DNA of 64,000 bases from Euglena gracilis (lineage: Eukaryota > Euglenida > Euglenophyceae > Euglenales): the NCBI GenBank assembly GCA_039621445.1, contig CP154954.1:77324073-77388072 (forward strand), given 5' to 3'. Each line of letters starts with the position of its first letter. Position 1 is the first letter of the stretch. Below the pieces are notes generated by a model that made no database searches, was not told the origin of the DNA, and saw only the letters and a program-made list of their open reading frames with translations. Positions 1 through 10,302 of this stretch are shown piece after piece. A program made the translations under genes and the position numbers.

Positions 1-317
1 TGCGTCACCAGGCTGCCGGCCCCTGCATCTCGGGTTTGCTACAGCCGGCAGTTTACGTGTTGTCGTCTTCCACGGGCTCTGCCGCCTTGGAGTGTCCCCC
101 TTTGCATCAGCTTGAGACTTTTGAACGGTGTAGGAGTTTCAGTCGCCCTAGACTCGGCGCGTCCGCCTCCGCCTTCCGGGCGCCGTGGGGTCAGGCTCTG
201 ATCTCCGGTTTGTGTGGCATTGGACGGGCTCCTCTGCTACCATGTGTACAGCCGAAGGTGCGCCGATCGATCCCCGCGGTATGCCCTCTGTCCGTACGGG
301 ATCGACCAGGACTCACA

Positions 318-395
318 CGGCGGGACCTGGGTCTCGAACCCACGACCTCCCGCGTGTGAGGCCAACACCTTAACCAATAATCTATCCGGATCAGA
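318..395 (-). repeat. tRNA-Val-like SINE head or tRNA relic
   Basis: Read on the minus strand, this segment carries a perfect RNA polymerase III B box (GGTTCGAGACC, plus positions 330-340) and, about 35 bases upstream, an A-box-like stretch (TAGATTATTGGTTAAGG, about 368-384). Between them lies an anticodon-loop-like CTCACAC, as in valine tRNAs. The anticodon stem has a mismatch and no 7-bp acceptor stem can be paired, so it is not a functional tRNA. A tRNA-derived SINE head, with its body running toward position 1, is the simplest reading. A decayed tRNA gene is the alternative. Confidence 0.5.
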
Positions 396-420
396 CTAGC
401 CTTGGTGTTACGCACCTACC

Positions 421-1039
421 ACTGTAGTCTGCCGTAGGCTCTCCCGTCCGCCGCACACAGGCTGTACACACGTTGCCCGAATTCACGCCTCATCAAAGCC
501 AGACACCCCATTTACACCATCCTCTGAAACGCAACTCCCACGGCGGCAAAAATTAATGGCGGCTGCTCTCACCCGCGAGGCAACCAAAAAAGCCATTGGT
601 GAGGCTGCGCACCCTCCAGAGGAAATTCTACAACCTGCAGAACACGGTGGTCAATGGAGCAGACCGTTTGAGGCTCAACGGGCAAACATTTTGATCATGG
701 GTTTCTGCACCGGATATCGCAGCAAAGTGCTTCGGGATGTTGCAAGTGGATTCGTTCGCCGAATCCAAGACGGAGAATGGTCGTAAGATGCTTTCGGGGT
801 GTTTTTTTTTGCCCAAAATTTTCAAAAAATGCTCAACCCGATTTCATGCCTTGTAATTCTGTTCACCCTGAACACGATTATCAGGCATGAAATCGGGTTC
901 AGGAATTATCGCCCTGTAATTCGTGTTCACAACCCCGAATTACAGGGTAGACGCCGGGCCTCTGAACACGGTTACAAGTTTTTTGGGGGGCAAATCCCTT
1001 TTGTTGTTCAACTGCTCTAGGGCCCCAAAATAACAAAAT
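421..1039. other. no recognisable gene
   Basis: I see no exon-like or RNA-like signal here. Around 840-960 a short phrase (GAATTACAGGG, ATGAAATCGGGTT) recurs in direct and inverted orientation, suggesting small decayed repeats. Confidence 0.5.
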
Positions 1040-2030
1040 CCCTTGTGTTTCCAAGTCGTTTGTGAGGGTGACCCCCCCCCCCGTGATCCCCCGTGACCCG
1101 AACAAAGACCCTCTTTGGCCAATTTTTTTTTTCTCGGAAAAAACGTTGGCCGGTGACGCCTAATTTGACAAAATATTCATGTAGATTCCGGATTTTGAGG
1201 CATAAATCCTGCAAATTTGGTGATGGTGATTCTAATTTGCTGTCAAATCCCAAATTTTAGGTGTGGGGTTCCTAATTTTTGATTTTTCCCCCAAGAATTC
1301 GTGTTCGGTGATTCCTAAATTGGCCGCCGAAAATGTGGTGTTCCCCCCGTGACCCCCCCCCCCCCCCCCGTGACCCGAACCACCCCCTGTGTTTCCAAGT
1401 CGTTTTGGGGGGGGGGCAAAAGCCTTGTGTTTCCAAGTCGTTTTGGGGGGCAAATCCCTTTTGTTGTTTAACTGATCTAAGGCCCCAAAATAACAAAAGC
1501 CCTTGTGTTTCCAAGTCGTTTTGGGGGGCAAATCCCTTGTGTTTCCAAGTCGTTTTTTTGGGGGGGGGGGCAAATCCCTTTTGTTATTCAACTGCTCGAG
1601 GGCCCCAAAATAGCAAAATCCCTTGTGTTTCCAAGTTGTTTTTGGGGGGGCAAGTCCCTTGTGTTTGCAAGTCGCTTTGGGGGGCAAATCCCTTGTGTTT
1701 CCAAGTCGTTTTTGGGGGCAAACCCCTTTGTTGTTCAACTGCTCTAGTGCCCCAAAATAACAAGATCCCTTGTGTTTCCAAGTCCTTTTGGGGGGCAAAT
1801 CCCTTGTGTTTTTAAATCATTTGGGGGGGGGCAAATCCCTTTTGTTGTTCAACTGCTCGAGGGCCCCAAAATAGCAAAATCCCTTGTGTTTCCAAGTTGT
1901 TTTGGGTGGCAAGCCCCTTGTGTTTCCAAGTCGTTTTGGGGGGCAAATCCCTTTGTTGTTCAACTGCTCAAGGGCCCCAAAGTCACAAAATCCCTCAGGT
2001 CACCAAGTTATTTTTGGGGTGTATTCATTT
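1040..2030. repeat. degenerate tandem repeat, unit about 60-120 bp
   Basis: At least ten imperfect units contain the phrase TGTTTCCAAGTCGTTTTGGG followed by GGCAAATCCC. They alternate with a longer unit holding TTGTTCAACTGCTCGAGGGC and CCCCAAAATA. Open frames running through this block on both strands are periodic translations of the repeat, not genes. Confidence 0.85.
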
Positions 2031-2099
2031 AGCAAAAGAATCAATAATAGTCTTCCTTCTTTTTGCTTTCTTTGTATTTGAAGGCCTAAAACATCAGAA

Positions 2100-2460
2100 A
2101 AAATTGAAAATTTTTTTGATAGGGGGGCCGAGGTTGTGGGGTGGGCCGATCCTAGGGTCGACCCTAGGGTCGGCCCACGACCCTAGGACGGGCGACCCCA
2201 GGGTTGGCCCACGACCCTGGAGCGACCTTGGCGACCTTAGCGACCTTGGGTCGGCCCACTACCAGTGCCAAACGGTAGACTGGGGGGGGGGTCCTGGGTG
2301 GTCGGCCGACCACCCAATTGGTCGGCCGACTAGGGTTTTGACTGGTTTTGGGGTGATTTGGACAAAAGTTTTTTCTCAGGGGGGGGGCTTAAAAGTCGGC
2401 GAAACTGGCCCGTAACTACATTAGAGTGGGTGGTCGGCCGACTAGTCGGCCGACCACCCA
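2100..2460. repeat. cluster of short palindromes and GACCCTAGG repeats
   Basis: It contains iterated CGACCCTAGG-type units (about 2150-2250), a 22-bp perfect palindrome at 2295-2316 and a 34-bp perfect palindrome at 2427-2460 (arms TGGGTGGTCGGCCGACT). The phrase AACTGGCCCGTAACTACATT that precedes the second palindrome recurs at about 3220, so this block and the 3.2-kb block share an origin. Confidence 0.8.
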
Positions 2461-2639
2461 GACCCCCCCTGTCTCGCCGACTGGCTGCCGACCAGGCAAA
2501 TGGCTCAAGAACCCCCCAATCGGGGGTGAATATGCAAAAAACTGGGGGCAAAATGTCCATTTTGGGCCACTTTTGGGAAAACAACACCTCTCCCCGTTGG
2601 ATTTTCAATATATAAGTCAAAATTTGCACAAAAAGGACT

Positions 2640-2930
2640 TAGCCCTCCAAGTATATTGCCAACATAGAAGGGATTTTGTTATTTGAGGGGGGGGGGGCGG
2701 GGGGGGGGCGGAGCCCCCCCCCCCCCCCCGCCTATGCCAAAGTGAGCCACAAAACGACTTGGCCCCGAGTATGTTGCCCATGGAAGGGATTTTGTTATTT
2801 GGGGGGGGGTGCGGGGGGGCGGAGCCCCCCCCCCCCGCCTCTGCCAAAGTGAGCCACAAAATCGATTTAGCCCCCGAGTATGTTGCCAACATAGAAGGGA
2901 TTTTGTTATCTGGGCTCGGATGGGGGTGGA
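2640..2930. repeat. tandem repeat of about 120 bp with G/C hairpin cores
   Basis: About three copies of a unit share GTATGTTGCCAACATAGAAG, GGGATTTTGTTATTTGGGG, a long poly-G / GGAGC / poly-C hairpin and GCCAAAGTGAGCCACAAAA. There is no coding signal. Confidence 0.8.
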
Positions 2931-3296
2931 GGGGGGAGTTTTCAGCCTGTCGTGATGCAGAATGCTTGCATTTCTAAAGGATTTTCATGTAATCCCTATT
3001 TCATCATTGGTTTTTTACCCCCTCCGGACCCCACAAGGGCCCACCGACCCCCCACCGACCAAATATTTTCATCTGAGGGTGTTCCTGTTGGTGTAAGGCA
3101 CTTATTTGGACCCATCCGGACCATTTCCGGGTGGTTTGGACCCGTCACAGACCATTTTTATGACCACCGACTAGCCAGCGACTAGTTTGTATACAATTTT
3201 CTTCATAAAAAGTCGGCGAGACTGGCCCGTAACTACATTAGACAGGCCCGATTGGACAATATGGGCGGGGGGCAATAAGACCGTACGAAAGGAATT

Positions 3297-3704
3297 TCAT
3301 TGGCCGGGCCAAGAAAAACCCCTGTCGTCCGGGGGCCGGGGACAATTGGGGGGGACAATAAAGGGGGGGGTACCACCCCTGCCATTCAACTTTCGTGGAC
3401 AGCTCTTCCGGACATCTTGCAGTCCCCAAGCAAACAGCGCTGGGCCACACGGCTCTCCTTGTTGTGCGCCTCCGGCTGACGTGAGCATTTGCTTCCTACA
3501 GAACAGTTGGGAATGTTGGATGTAGCGGCATCGCGGAGGGACATCTTCGACACCGTCCAATGCAGGACCGCGGAGAAGGCTGTTGAACGCGTTGCTCAGG
3601 TCAATTTGCAAAAGGCCCCAGCTTTCGGGGGGTAGATCTGGCCTGGGAAGGGTAGTGGGGGCTCTAACACCAACACCAATGGCAAGGGAAATGGAGAAAT
3701 GCAA
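3297..3704 (-). pseudogene. non-LTR retrotransposon reverse transcriptase fragment
   Basis: The minus strand reads as the palm of a reverse transcriptase between plus positions 3614 and 3411. Motif A appears as LLQIDLSNAFNS, with the catalytic Asp followed by the N-A-F-N-S typical of LINE-type enzymes. It is followed about 35 residues later by motif B, GGAQQGEPCGPALFA (family: GxQQGDPLGPxLFA). The YxDD motif C, the endonuclease and any RNase H are missing, and the frame runs into unrelated poly-C sequence on both sides. This is a short 5'- and 3'-truncated relic. Once active, it would have copied element RNA into DNA at a nicked target. A plus-strand reading of the same bases is also open (QLGMLDVAASRRDIF) but has no family match and is its shadow. 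Confidence 0.8.
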
Positions 3705-3915
3705 CGTACAGCAAGCTTCACAGAATCACAGAATCACACCACAGATACCAGTAAATTCCGATGCCAAACTCCTCGACAGGGGGGGCCGGAGCACACACCC
3801 CAGAAGAAGCCTGCACACAGCCAAATACCAAATCGAACCCGGGCTAGGGGGTCGCAACTCACACCCAGCCTTGCTATCAACCAAGGGGAAACTCCTGAAT
3901 GGGATCTAATACAAA

Positions 3916-4037
3916 AACTGTGTTCAGAACGCCGGTTTGGGCGTGAAGCCGTGTTCCAGAACGCCGGTTCGGGCGGCCGCCCGAACCGGCGTTCTGGAAC
4001 ACGGCTTCACGCCCGAACCGGCGTTCTGGACACAGTT
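3916..4037. repeat. 122-bp near-perfect palindrome
   Basis: Two 61-bp arms meet at a NotI-like GCGGCCGC centre (3976/3977). The arms differ at about two positions and contain AACGCCGGTTCGGGCG twice each. As DNA this would extrude a cruciform; as RNA it would form a very long stem. The arm sequence is shared with the TIRs of the adjacent element at 4039-4806. Confidence 0.9.
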
Positions 4038-4038
4038 G

Positions 4039-4806
4039 TTGAAACCGTGGATTAGGGGCTCTGGCTTCACGCCCGAACCGGCGTTCAAGGAATCACGGCC
4101 AATTTCGCCCTAAATACCCATTTTTTGAACCCTTTTGAGCATTTTTGACCTCCTTTGGGCGAATGGCGATGCCGATCGGCCGATTGAAGTTTTCACAAAT
4201 GTGATGCCATGTTACCCGTCAATCGAAAGCTCTTCTCAAGGGCTTTTGACAGATGGCCACAGGATTCAGCAATAATGCGCTTATTTTCAGTGATCGTGTG
4301 TTCCAAAATTTGACATCCTAATTTGTGAAATCCACACCTCAGGTGCCATACAGCATATCAATCGAAAGCTCTCCCCATGAACTTTCATTTGGTCCCCTCA
4401 GAACTAAGCCACACTGCACAGTGCCCTGAAAATCGCCGATCGCATGTTCCGACCCTTTTAGCAAATTCCAAAATCCACTGTTCACCTGCCATGTTGCCCC
4501 TTGATCGATAGCCCTTCTCGAGGGCTTTCAGCAGATGGCCTTAGATTTCAGCCGTGCTGCATGGTATTATATTTCAGAAATTCCCCAAATTTGACCAAAT
4601 GGAAATTGTTGCACAAAATACCCCAATTTCTGGCCAAATACCCCCCAAAAACTGCTCAGATATGATTGCCACATGTCTAAAAAAACCATTTTGGACACTT
4701 TTTGGCACTTTTTATTTTGGGTCCCTGGACGCCGTCTTCCCGCCCGAACCGGCGTTCTGGACGCTGGTTCGGGAGTGAAGCCAGAGCCCCAATACACGGT
4801 TTCAAC
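4039..4806. mobile_element. MITE-like element with TIRs of about 48 bp
   Basis: The left end TTGAAACCGTGGATTAGGGG plus the following TCTGGCTTCACGCCCGAACC (4039-4085) is mirrored by the right end (4758-4806), in which GGTTTCAA closes the element. There is no transposase reading frame inside. The interior has two imperfect direct copies of a segment containing AGCTCTCCCC/AGCCCTTCTC and AGATGGCC. No clear target duplication is seen, so the exact borders are approximate. Confidence 0.75.
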
Positions 4807-5702
4807 TCAATGGACAACAAGGGGCCGCCTTCCTGCAATTGTCTCATGAGGGTTGCCTGTGAAAATGACACAAAAATTTGTGCCAGGCGCCAGATGTCAG
4901 CGCTTGCGCTCACTCCTAATTAACAAAAAAAATTGTGCCCAGGTCCTGCTTCAGGCTGCGCACACCCCCTCGCCACGAAAATTGCTGGGCAATTTATAAA
5001 CGACTCTCTGTGCAGCCTGAACACATTTGGCCCCCTTTTCCCGGGGGGGGGGTCCCGTCCTCCCGCCCCGGCGGGTCGAAACTCGCCCCGGGGGGGGGGT
5101 CCCGTTCTTGGGCCCCGGGGGGTCGAAACTCGCCTCGACCCCCCCCTATGAAGGTAGAACCCCCTTCGGCACTGGAACACTGGGAATTTTCTCTGGACGA
5201 ACCGGGAGAGGCCCTTCCCAAAGTAAACACCAAACTGCACAATGGCACAAGTGGGAGGGCGAAACTCACACCCCCAACTGGAAGCTCATACTCAATTGGG
5301 AGGGGCTGAAACTCACACTCCCAACCACAAATCTCACCATGTGCTATCCTCGCACATCTCCCAAATGGTTATCCCCCTACATCTCTTAAGGTGCAACCCC
5401 CTGAACAGAACTCTTCGCCCCGCCCAGTCCCGTCTCTTCGACTCGGGTTGAGGCCCCCCTTTCGTTTTCTTCAGCAACCCAAACACACCACATCCACAGC
5501 CACCAACCACACCCACGACCCTCTGGGCATTATGGTAGGTTCCTGATGTTATTTTTCAATTTTTTTTTCTTTTGGGTTTGTATTTTCTAACGTGTGACAT
5601 CACAAGTTCAAATTGTAAACAGTGATCCCCACATCACTGCGGTGAAACCTCAATTGTTATCGCGGTGTTACCGCCTCGTTTAGCACATTGAATTCCTTCC
5701 AG
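4807..5702. other. no gene recognised; poly-G/C hairpin elements
   Basis: It contains GGGGGGTCCCGT / GGTCGAAACTCGCC repeats at 5040-5140 and GGCGAAACTCACAC / GGCTGAAACTCACAC repeats at about 5255-5330, with no convincing exon. Confidence 0.4.
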
Positions 5703-5932
5703 CATATGGTTGATTTTTTCTCTTGTGCGTATGGCATTGGCTGGAATATTGCCGTCACATGCCGATGTGATGAGTTTTGTGACGGATCAAGTCGAAGTCG
5801 AGGGGCCTCGGTTTTTCGATTCCAACCCAAATGACCAACTCCGATTCCTGCAACGGGCTCAATACAAGCACCTTGGCGACTTGGCTCGATTGTTTTCCCC
5901 AATGTTTCCTCAATCAATTATTGTAAGTTTGA
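5703..5932 (+). CDS. gene A exon 1 (partial), unknown function
   Basis: An open frame of about 76 codons is bounded by a pyrimidine-rich acceptor (ATTCCTTCCAG) and a strong donor (GTAAGTTTG). The peptide is a mixed-composition sequence including GPRFFDSNPNDQLRF and HLGDLARLFSPMF. It ends in phase 0, and the next candidate exon at 6081 also begins in phase 0. I do not recognise a family. Codon composition is less GC-rich than the exons of gene B. Upstream exons are not identified, so the true start of the gene is unknown. Confidence 0.55.
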
Positions 5933-6080
5933 TGGGGGTACCTTTGACGGGAGTTTATGTTTGCTCCCGTTTGCAATTTTTGTTGTTGTTGTGCAATAAC
6001 CAATGCAAACGGAGAAAATGAGGAACAGGTGGCTAGGAAGTTACCTTTATTTGGTAATAAGTGGCCTTAAGTGGCGTAAG

Positions 6081-6890
6081 TGCCCCCCTCTTGATGACAC
6101 CTTGGGGTTCTGGGTGTTGCAAACCCATTCCCACCAAAGCACAAGCATCCTGGCATCCGACCATGCCATTGCTTAACACCTGTCCACCCTACCCCCCGGG
6201 AGGGGGGTGACCGACTGGTTTTTTCAGAGTGACTGACTGGTTTTCTGGCCAAGTGAGCGGCTTTTCCATGGGTTTTTGTTTTATTGCCCACAGATCCCAA
6301 CCCCCAACCCCAATGGTTCCCGCACTGGAACCCTCCAGGGGGGTTCTTCAACAGAAGCCGATAAGGCCTGCCGAGGACGCACCCCCCGCCCCCCCCCCCC
6401 CCCCCGGGGGGGGGCGGGGTAGGCCCGAAAATGAAAAAGTGGCTGGCCTGGCGCAGAAGGCGCCGGAATTTTTTTTGAAAATTTTTGAGACTTTTTGGCA
6501 ATATTGCCTTGACAACACGAGCGCATTCAAGAGTGGCCGATCCTGGGGGGGGTAAAGTGACTGACCAATGTTTTTTTTTTTAGGAAAAGGTGACTGACTG
6601 TTTTTTTCAGAGTGGAAAGTGACCCTCCCCCCCCCCGGGGGGGGGTTGCTAAGCAATGGTATGCATCCGACCCCGAATTGGCCAGGAGGGCCCTCTTGTG
6701 TGAATTGCGCACAAAAAGGCACTCTCCTGAAGCAATTGGCCTTGTTCCTTCATTCTCTGGCCCACTATCAGCGGGATCCATTTGGTTTCCGGTGTTTATA
6801 GGGCCTCCTATGGTTGATGCCTTTGTGCGGATTTGGGCGAAAATTGGCAGGGAAAAATATTCAAATATGGAGGATGTCGTATCGTTGTAG
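6081..6890 (+). CDS. gene A exon 2, interrupted by a TIR element
   Basis: The coding frame runs from an AG at 6079-6080 through FWVLQTHSHQSTSILASD, stops at the target duplication CATCCGAC (6154-6161), and resumes after the second copy (6664-6671) as PELARRALLCELRTKRHS and on to IWAKIGREKYSNMEDV. Dropping the 502-bp element plus one 8-bp copy joins the halves in frame over about 97 codons. The frame reaches TAG at 6888. A donor just before it (GAT|GTCGTA at 6876) would avoid the stop. The function is not recognised. No GT-AG pair removes the element cleanly. The exon is therefore recently broken, nonconventionally spliced, or mended at DNA level. Confidence 0.65.
6162..6663. mobile_element. 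TIR element inserted in gene A coding sequence
   Basis: The ends are CATGCCATTGCTTA and TAAGCAATGGTATG (13 of 14 bases complementary), flanked by a perfect 8-bp target duplication CATCCGAC (6154-6161 and 6664-6671). The interior has poly-C/poly-G hairpins, GACTGACTGGTTTT motifs and a GGCGC..GCGCC core, with no transposase frame. An 8-bp duplication and ends starting with CA resemble hAT-type non-autonomous elements. This is a resemblance only. A related copy lies at 8718-9051. Confidence 0.9.
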
Positions 6891-7212
6891 CATTTTCCTC
6901 CGAAAGCAACAAACCATCCCAGCCCCAGGTAAATTGGACGATGCCTGAACCCCAAAATCAAGTGCCCCGAAACCTCCAAATTTTCTGTCTACATCCCACA
7001 TGCGAGGACATTAATCCTCTTTTTCACGCCTTGCTTCGGCTCGATTTGATAACAATGCTTTCCAGGTTCTATTGATGAAGAAAAATTGTTGCGATGAAAT
7101 TCATATGCCATTCTGTTCATATTTCCAAAATTTTAAGAAGTGATGATCACCAGACCAATTCCCCTCTGACCAGAGAAGGAAGAATTTTTGTCAGCCTCAG
7201 ATTGATTCCCAG
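6891..7212. other. gene A intronic region, possible small exon
   Basis: A stretch ending AGCCCCAG|GTAAATTGG (donor at about 6929) and another reading CEDINPLFHALLRLDLITML (about 7006-7065) look weakly coding. I could not connect their phases to the flanking exons, so I do not call them. Confidence 0.3.
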
Positions 7213-7400
7213 CCACCGAATGCCCAGAGGATTTTGACCAATTTCCCGAATCCTTTTTGGCATTCTTTTGGTGTGAACGGTTGGTGGTCAAAGGTGCCCC
7301 TTACTTGTTGCCTGCTCATATACCTGCTGACGACATTGCAGAGGCCATTGTGCAGTTCATCATGCCATTCTGGCAACGGACAAAAGGCTCAATCAGATGA
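7213..7400 (+). CDS. gene A exon 3, unknown function
   Basis: After the acceptor ATTGATTCCCAG the frame reads ATECPEDFDQFPESFLAFFW and then LLPAHIPADDIAEAIVQFIM to a TGA at 7398-7400 (about 62 codons). Past the TGA the same frame stays protein-like (IEVSWLWTKPAYGCYSNH). The TGA could be a genuine stop, a nonsense mutation, or a sign that the real splice junction lies just before it. No good GT donor precedes it. I do not recognise the family. Confidence 0.5.
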
Positions 7401-7858
7401 TTCTTACAACGTATTGAAGTTTCATGGTTGTGGACCAAGCCAGCCTACGGATGTTACTCCAATCATCAGACCATAAAACGCGAACCCTGGTCACTGTTCT
7501 GTTTTTTTTTCCAGCATTTTGCTCAAAAAATCTGTTCAAACCACAGCTTTGAGAATGTTTAAATCAAACCCACCAAGAAGCTGACACATACCAACAAAAC
7601 TGGGGTGTGTGTTGCACTGTGTCGTGTTGTTTGAAGTTTCTCAGCAATTAGATTTTTTTTTTATTGTGATATTACCAATCGAAAAGTTTCAATCCGAACT
7701 TGCACTGGGAAGCACACATCCAGCAAGCAATCTTTCCCCAGCCAGCCCAGATTCTCAGCGTTTGAGCTCCCCTTGTGGAGGGTTTTTCAGTGACTCTTTC
7801 AAATATATTCTCGTTCCCATATTTTTTTTTTGCATCCCTTAAAGGTGTAATTAAAAAG

Positions 7859-7996
7859 GTGTACTTTGCCCGCTGCTATGCCATTCTTCCAACATCTTTG
7901 GCCTGTGGCGTTTCGGATGAACCATGCTGTTGCCTGCTTGTCTCTTCCCCTCCCTTCTTTGCGGACGTATTTGGACAGTTGTACCTAAATGAACAG
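7859..7996 (+). CDS. possible gene A exon 4
   Basis: A 138-bp open segment is bounded by AG (7857-7858) and a GT donor (GTTCGTTG). It reads VYFARCYAILPTSLACGVSD and later FADVFGQLYLNEQ. A second frame is also open, so the strand and position in the gene are plausible but weakly supported. No function is recognised. Confidence 0.35.
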
Positions 7997-8570
7997 GTTC
8001 GTTGAATGGAATGGGGAAGGACTTAGACAACGAGGTGCGTCTTTTTAAAAAAAATTAATCGGATATTCAATGGTTTTAAATAAATTTAATGAGATCATGC
8101 TTTCCAAAGTGTTTTTCAAGGCTGGTGCCCTGGGAGATGGGCCAAAAGGTGGGAGGGGATCGGGACCCATTTTTGGGGCTCATTTCAGAGTTTGAAAATT
8201 CCGGTTCTTCGTGCCATTCCTCCTTTGGGGGAGCCCGGCCGGGGGGGGGGGTTGCGGAACCCCCGATGCCCCCACCCGCCTGCTGAAGTGGACTAAAGTG
8301 GGTGGGTGGTGAGGGTAAGTGGGTGAGTTCTTTAAAAACACAGCAGCGTGGCCGAGACAACCTCAAGGTGGATCCAAGTCGCTGCCCAGGCATGCTTTCC
8401 TGCCCCTGTGACTTTTGCTTCATGCATGAATGAGCCAACTGCTTTCTCCACGCAGAAGTCACAGGTGTTTTGAGAATAGTCCTAGATTTTTGGCTGAAAG
8501 CACCATTTTTACTGCGAGGCCGCCAATGATGATGTTGCGTTGGAAAGTGACAAGTCCGTCTGAAACCCAG

Positions 8571-8716
8571 AAGTCCAAAACAAAAGTGATAAAGCCCAAG
8601 AAGGGTTTAGAACAGATGACCTTAAATTTGCTCCAAAGAGTAACGTCTTGTGGTATAATTACAGGAAGGAACACTACCACCTGCGAAAAGAGACCCACAA
8701 TTATGGTGATCCCTGA
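8571..8716 (+). CDS. possible last exon of gene A or a neighbour
   Basis: After the acceptor CTGAAACCCAG the frame reads KAQEGFRTDDLKFAPKSNVL and then WYNYRKEHYHLRKETHNYGD to a TGA at 8714. The residue mix (Tyr/His/Lys-rich, no low complexity) is protein-like. The stop codon sits directly against the left end of the TIR element at 8718. Either this is a natural C-terminus or the element truncated the frame. The opposite strand is also open and hydrophobic, but has no supporting splice signals. Confidence 0.5.
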
Positions 8717-8717
8717 G

Positions 8718-9051
8718 CATACCATTGCTTAACACCTGTCCCCCCCCCCCCAGGCCGGGGGGTGACTGACTGGTTTTTTTTTAAGAGTGACTGACTGGTT
8801 TTCTGGCCAAGAGCCCCCCCGGGGGGGGGTGGGATGGCCCGAAAATGAAAAGTGGCCTTTCCGGCGCCTTCGAAGGCGCCGGAAATTTTTTGGAATTTTT
8901 TGAGGCTTTTTGGCAATATTGCCTTGCCAACATGAGCACATTCAAGAGTGGCCGATCCCCCCAGGGGGGGGTAAAGTGACTGACTGGTTTTTTTTAGAGT
9001 GGAAAGTGACCCCCCCCCCCTCCCCCTTGGGGGTCGCTAAGCAATGGTATC
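8718..9051. mobile_element. TIR element related to 6162-6663
   Basis: The left end CATACCATTGCTTAACACC and the right end GCTAAGCAATGGTAT match the 6162-6663 element. Shared interior motifs are GACTGACTGGTTTTTT, GGCGCCTTCGAAGGCGCC and poly-C/poly-G hairpins. The flanks do not show a matching 8-bp duplication (TCCCTGAG versus ATGCTGGT), so it is older or rearranged. Confidence 0.8.
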
Positions 9052-9156
9052 ATGCTGGTTTCCCCCCCCCAAAATGAAATATACACATAGCACATTTTTG
9101 GTGCGGGGGATTATGCGGTGTCGAATCCCTGATTTCTGTGGTTTTTTTGTTCCAAC

Positions 9157-9461
9157 CAGGCTTGTGCTTAGTCGGGTGCCTACCCCACGGGGGGAGGGTG
9201 GGTGCTAGGGGCAGGCACCCCATAGCACCCGATCCGCCCCCCCCGGGGGGGGGGGTAGGGTTTTGGGGGGTGCCTGCCCCTAGCAGGCACCCCCCTCCGA
9301 CCCCGGCGCCGAAGGTGCCGGGGGCCCGGAAAAGGCCATTTTCAATGAAAATTTTCTGGGTCTGGCCCGGACCCCTATCCCCCGGGGGGGGGTGTGCCTG
9401 CTAGGGGCAGGCACCCTATAGCACCCCCCCCTCCCCCCCCCGGTTGGTAAGCACAAGCATG
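9157..9461. mobile_element. 305-bp TIR element, CAGGCTTGTGCTTA family
   Basis: The ends are CAGGCTTGTGCTTAG and TAAGCACAAGCATG, flanked by a perfect 8-bp duplication GTTCCAAC (9149-9156, 9462-9469). The interior is shared almost base for base with 63247-63555 and 38112-38409: CCATAGCACCCGATCC, GGCGCCGAAGGTGCC and AAGGCCATTTTCAATGAAAA. It is non-coding. The high similarity of three copies implies recent spread. Confidence 0.92.
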
Positions 9462-9499
9462 GTTCCAACCTTTTGGTTGAAATTGTACCCCACACATAA

Positions 9500-10147
9500 A
9501 CATCCTTCAGGTCTTAGGCCTTGCAGACCTCCCCCCCCCGGACCTCGGAGGGGCTGCAGCAGCCAGCCCCAATTCTGACCCAGCCGCAGCAGCACCCTCC
9601 CCCCCCCCCCCCGGGGGTGCTGCTAATCCAGCTTTGCCAGCCATTGGCCCGGGGGGGGGGGGTTACCTGCAGACCCTAGCTGGTCCTTGCTGTGTTCGAT
9701 GCGGGAAGGGAAAAAAAGGCAAACAAAAAGACCAGTGCACAGGCTATCTGGGTGGTGTGCCGCCAGGAGTTAATCAGCACCTCATTCCATCATCTCGCAA
9801 GGTCAGCAAAGCTTTGCACTCTTCCAAGACGATTCACATGCCCCAGTGATTAGGCAACAGGGCAGAACTGGTTTTAAGGACCCAGGGGCCAGCGCATCGT
9901 GGGTCATGATGGCCATTGTTGGTCATGATGGCCATCATGTGTCATGATGGCCATGATGGGCTGGGGGTCGAAAACCGCCAATTTTCAGCTCGAAAACACT
10001 TTTGCCACCCGGGGGGGGGGGGGCAATGCTGGAATTATGGGCTGATGTGAAGTTTGGGCTGGCTCATCTTTTTGCTGCCGAGAACCTGAATGTCCCCAAG
10101 CACTGGCCCAGCTTGGCTTCCCCAACCCCTCCGCTCCACCGGCGCAG
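9500..10147. other. intronic or intergenic repeats, no gene
   Basis: A poly-C/G hairpin unit with CAGCAGCCAGCCCC and CAGCCGCAGCAGCACCC (9535-9635) recurs at 57480-57590. Around 9905-9960 there is a short tandem GGTCATGATGGCCAT repeat. No exon is recognised. Confidence 0.5.
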
Positions 10148-10302
10148 GCCTCCAGGCCGAGGAGATGCTGCCGGTGTGCACCGTCTTCCGCCAGGACACC
10201 AACGGCGTCCTCTTCTGCCTGCACGTGCGGCCCCCGCTGCGCCAGTCCGAGCCCTGGCGCCCCGACCAAGGAACCGTCCTTCTGGTGGCACTCACGGCCA
10301 GG
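10148..10302 (+). CDS. gene B exon (N-terminal region), unrecognised domain
   Basis: This is a GC-rich segment with acceptor CTCCACCGGCGCAG and donor G|GTATTAAGT, 155 bp, ending in phase 0. The peptide includes AEEMLPVCTVFRQDTNGVLF and RPPLRQSEPW, ending in a hydrophobic strand LLVALTAR. I do not recognise a domain. The donor lies inside the left TIR (CAGG|GTATTAAG) of the element starting at 10299, so a mobile element appears to supply this 5' splice site. Confidence 0.6.
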
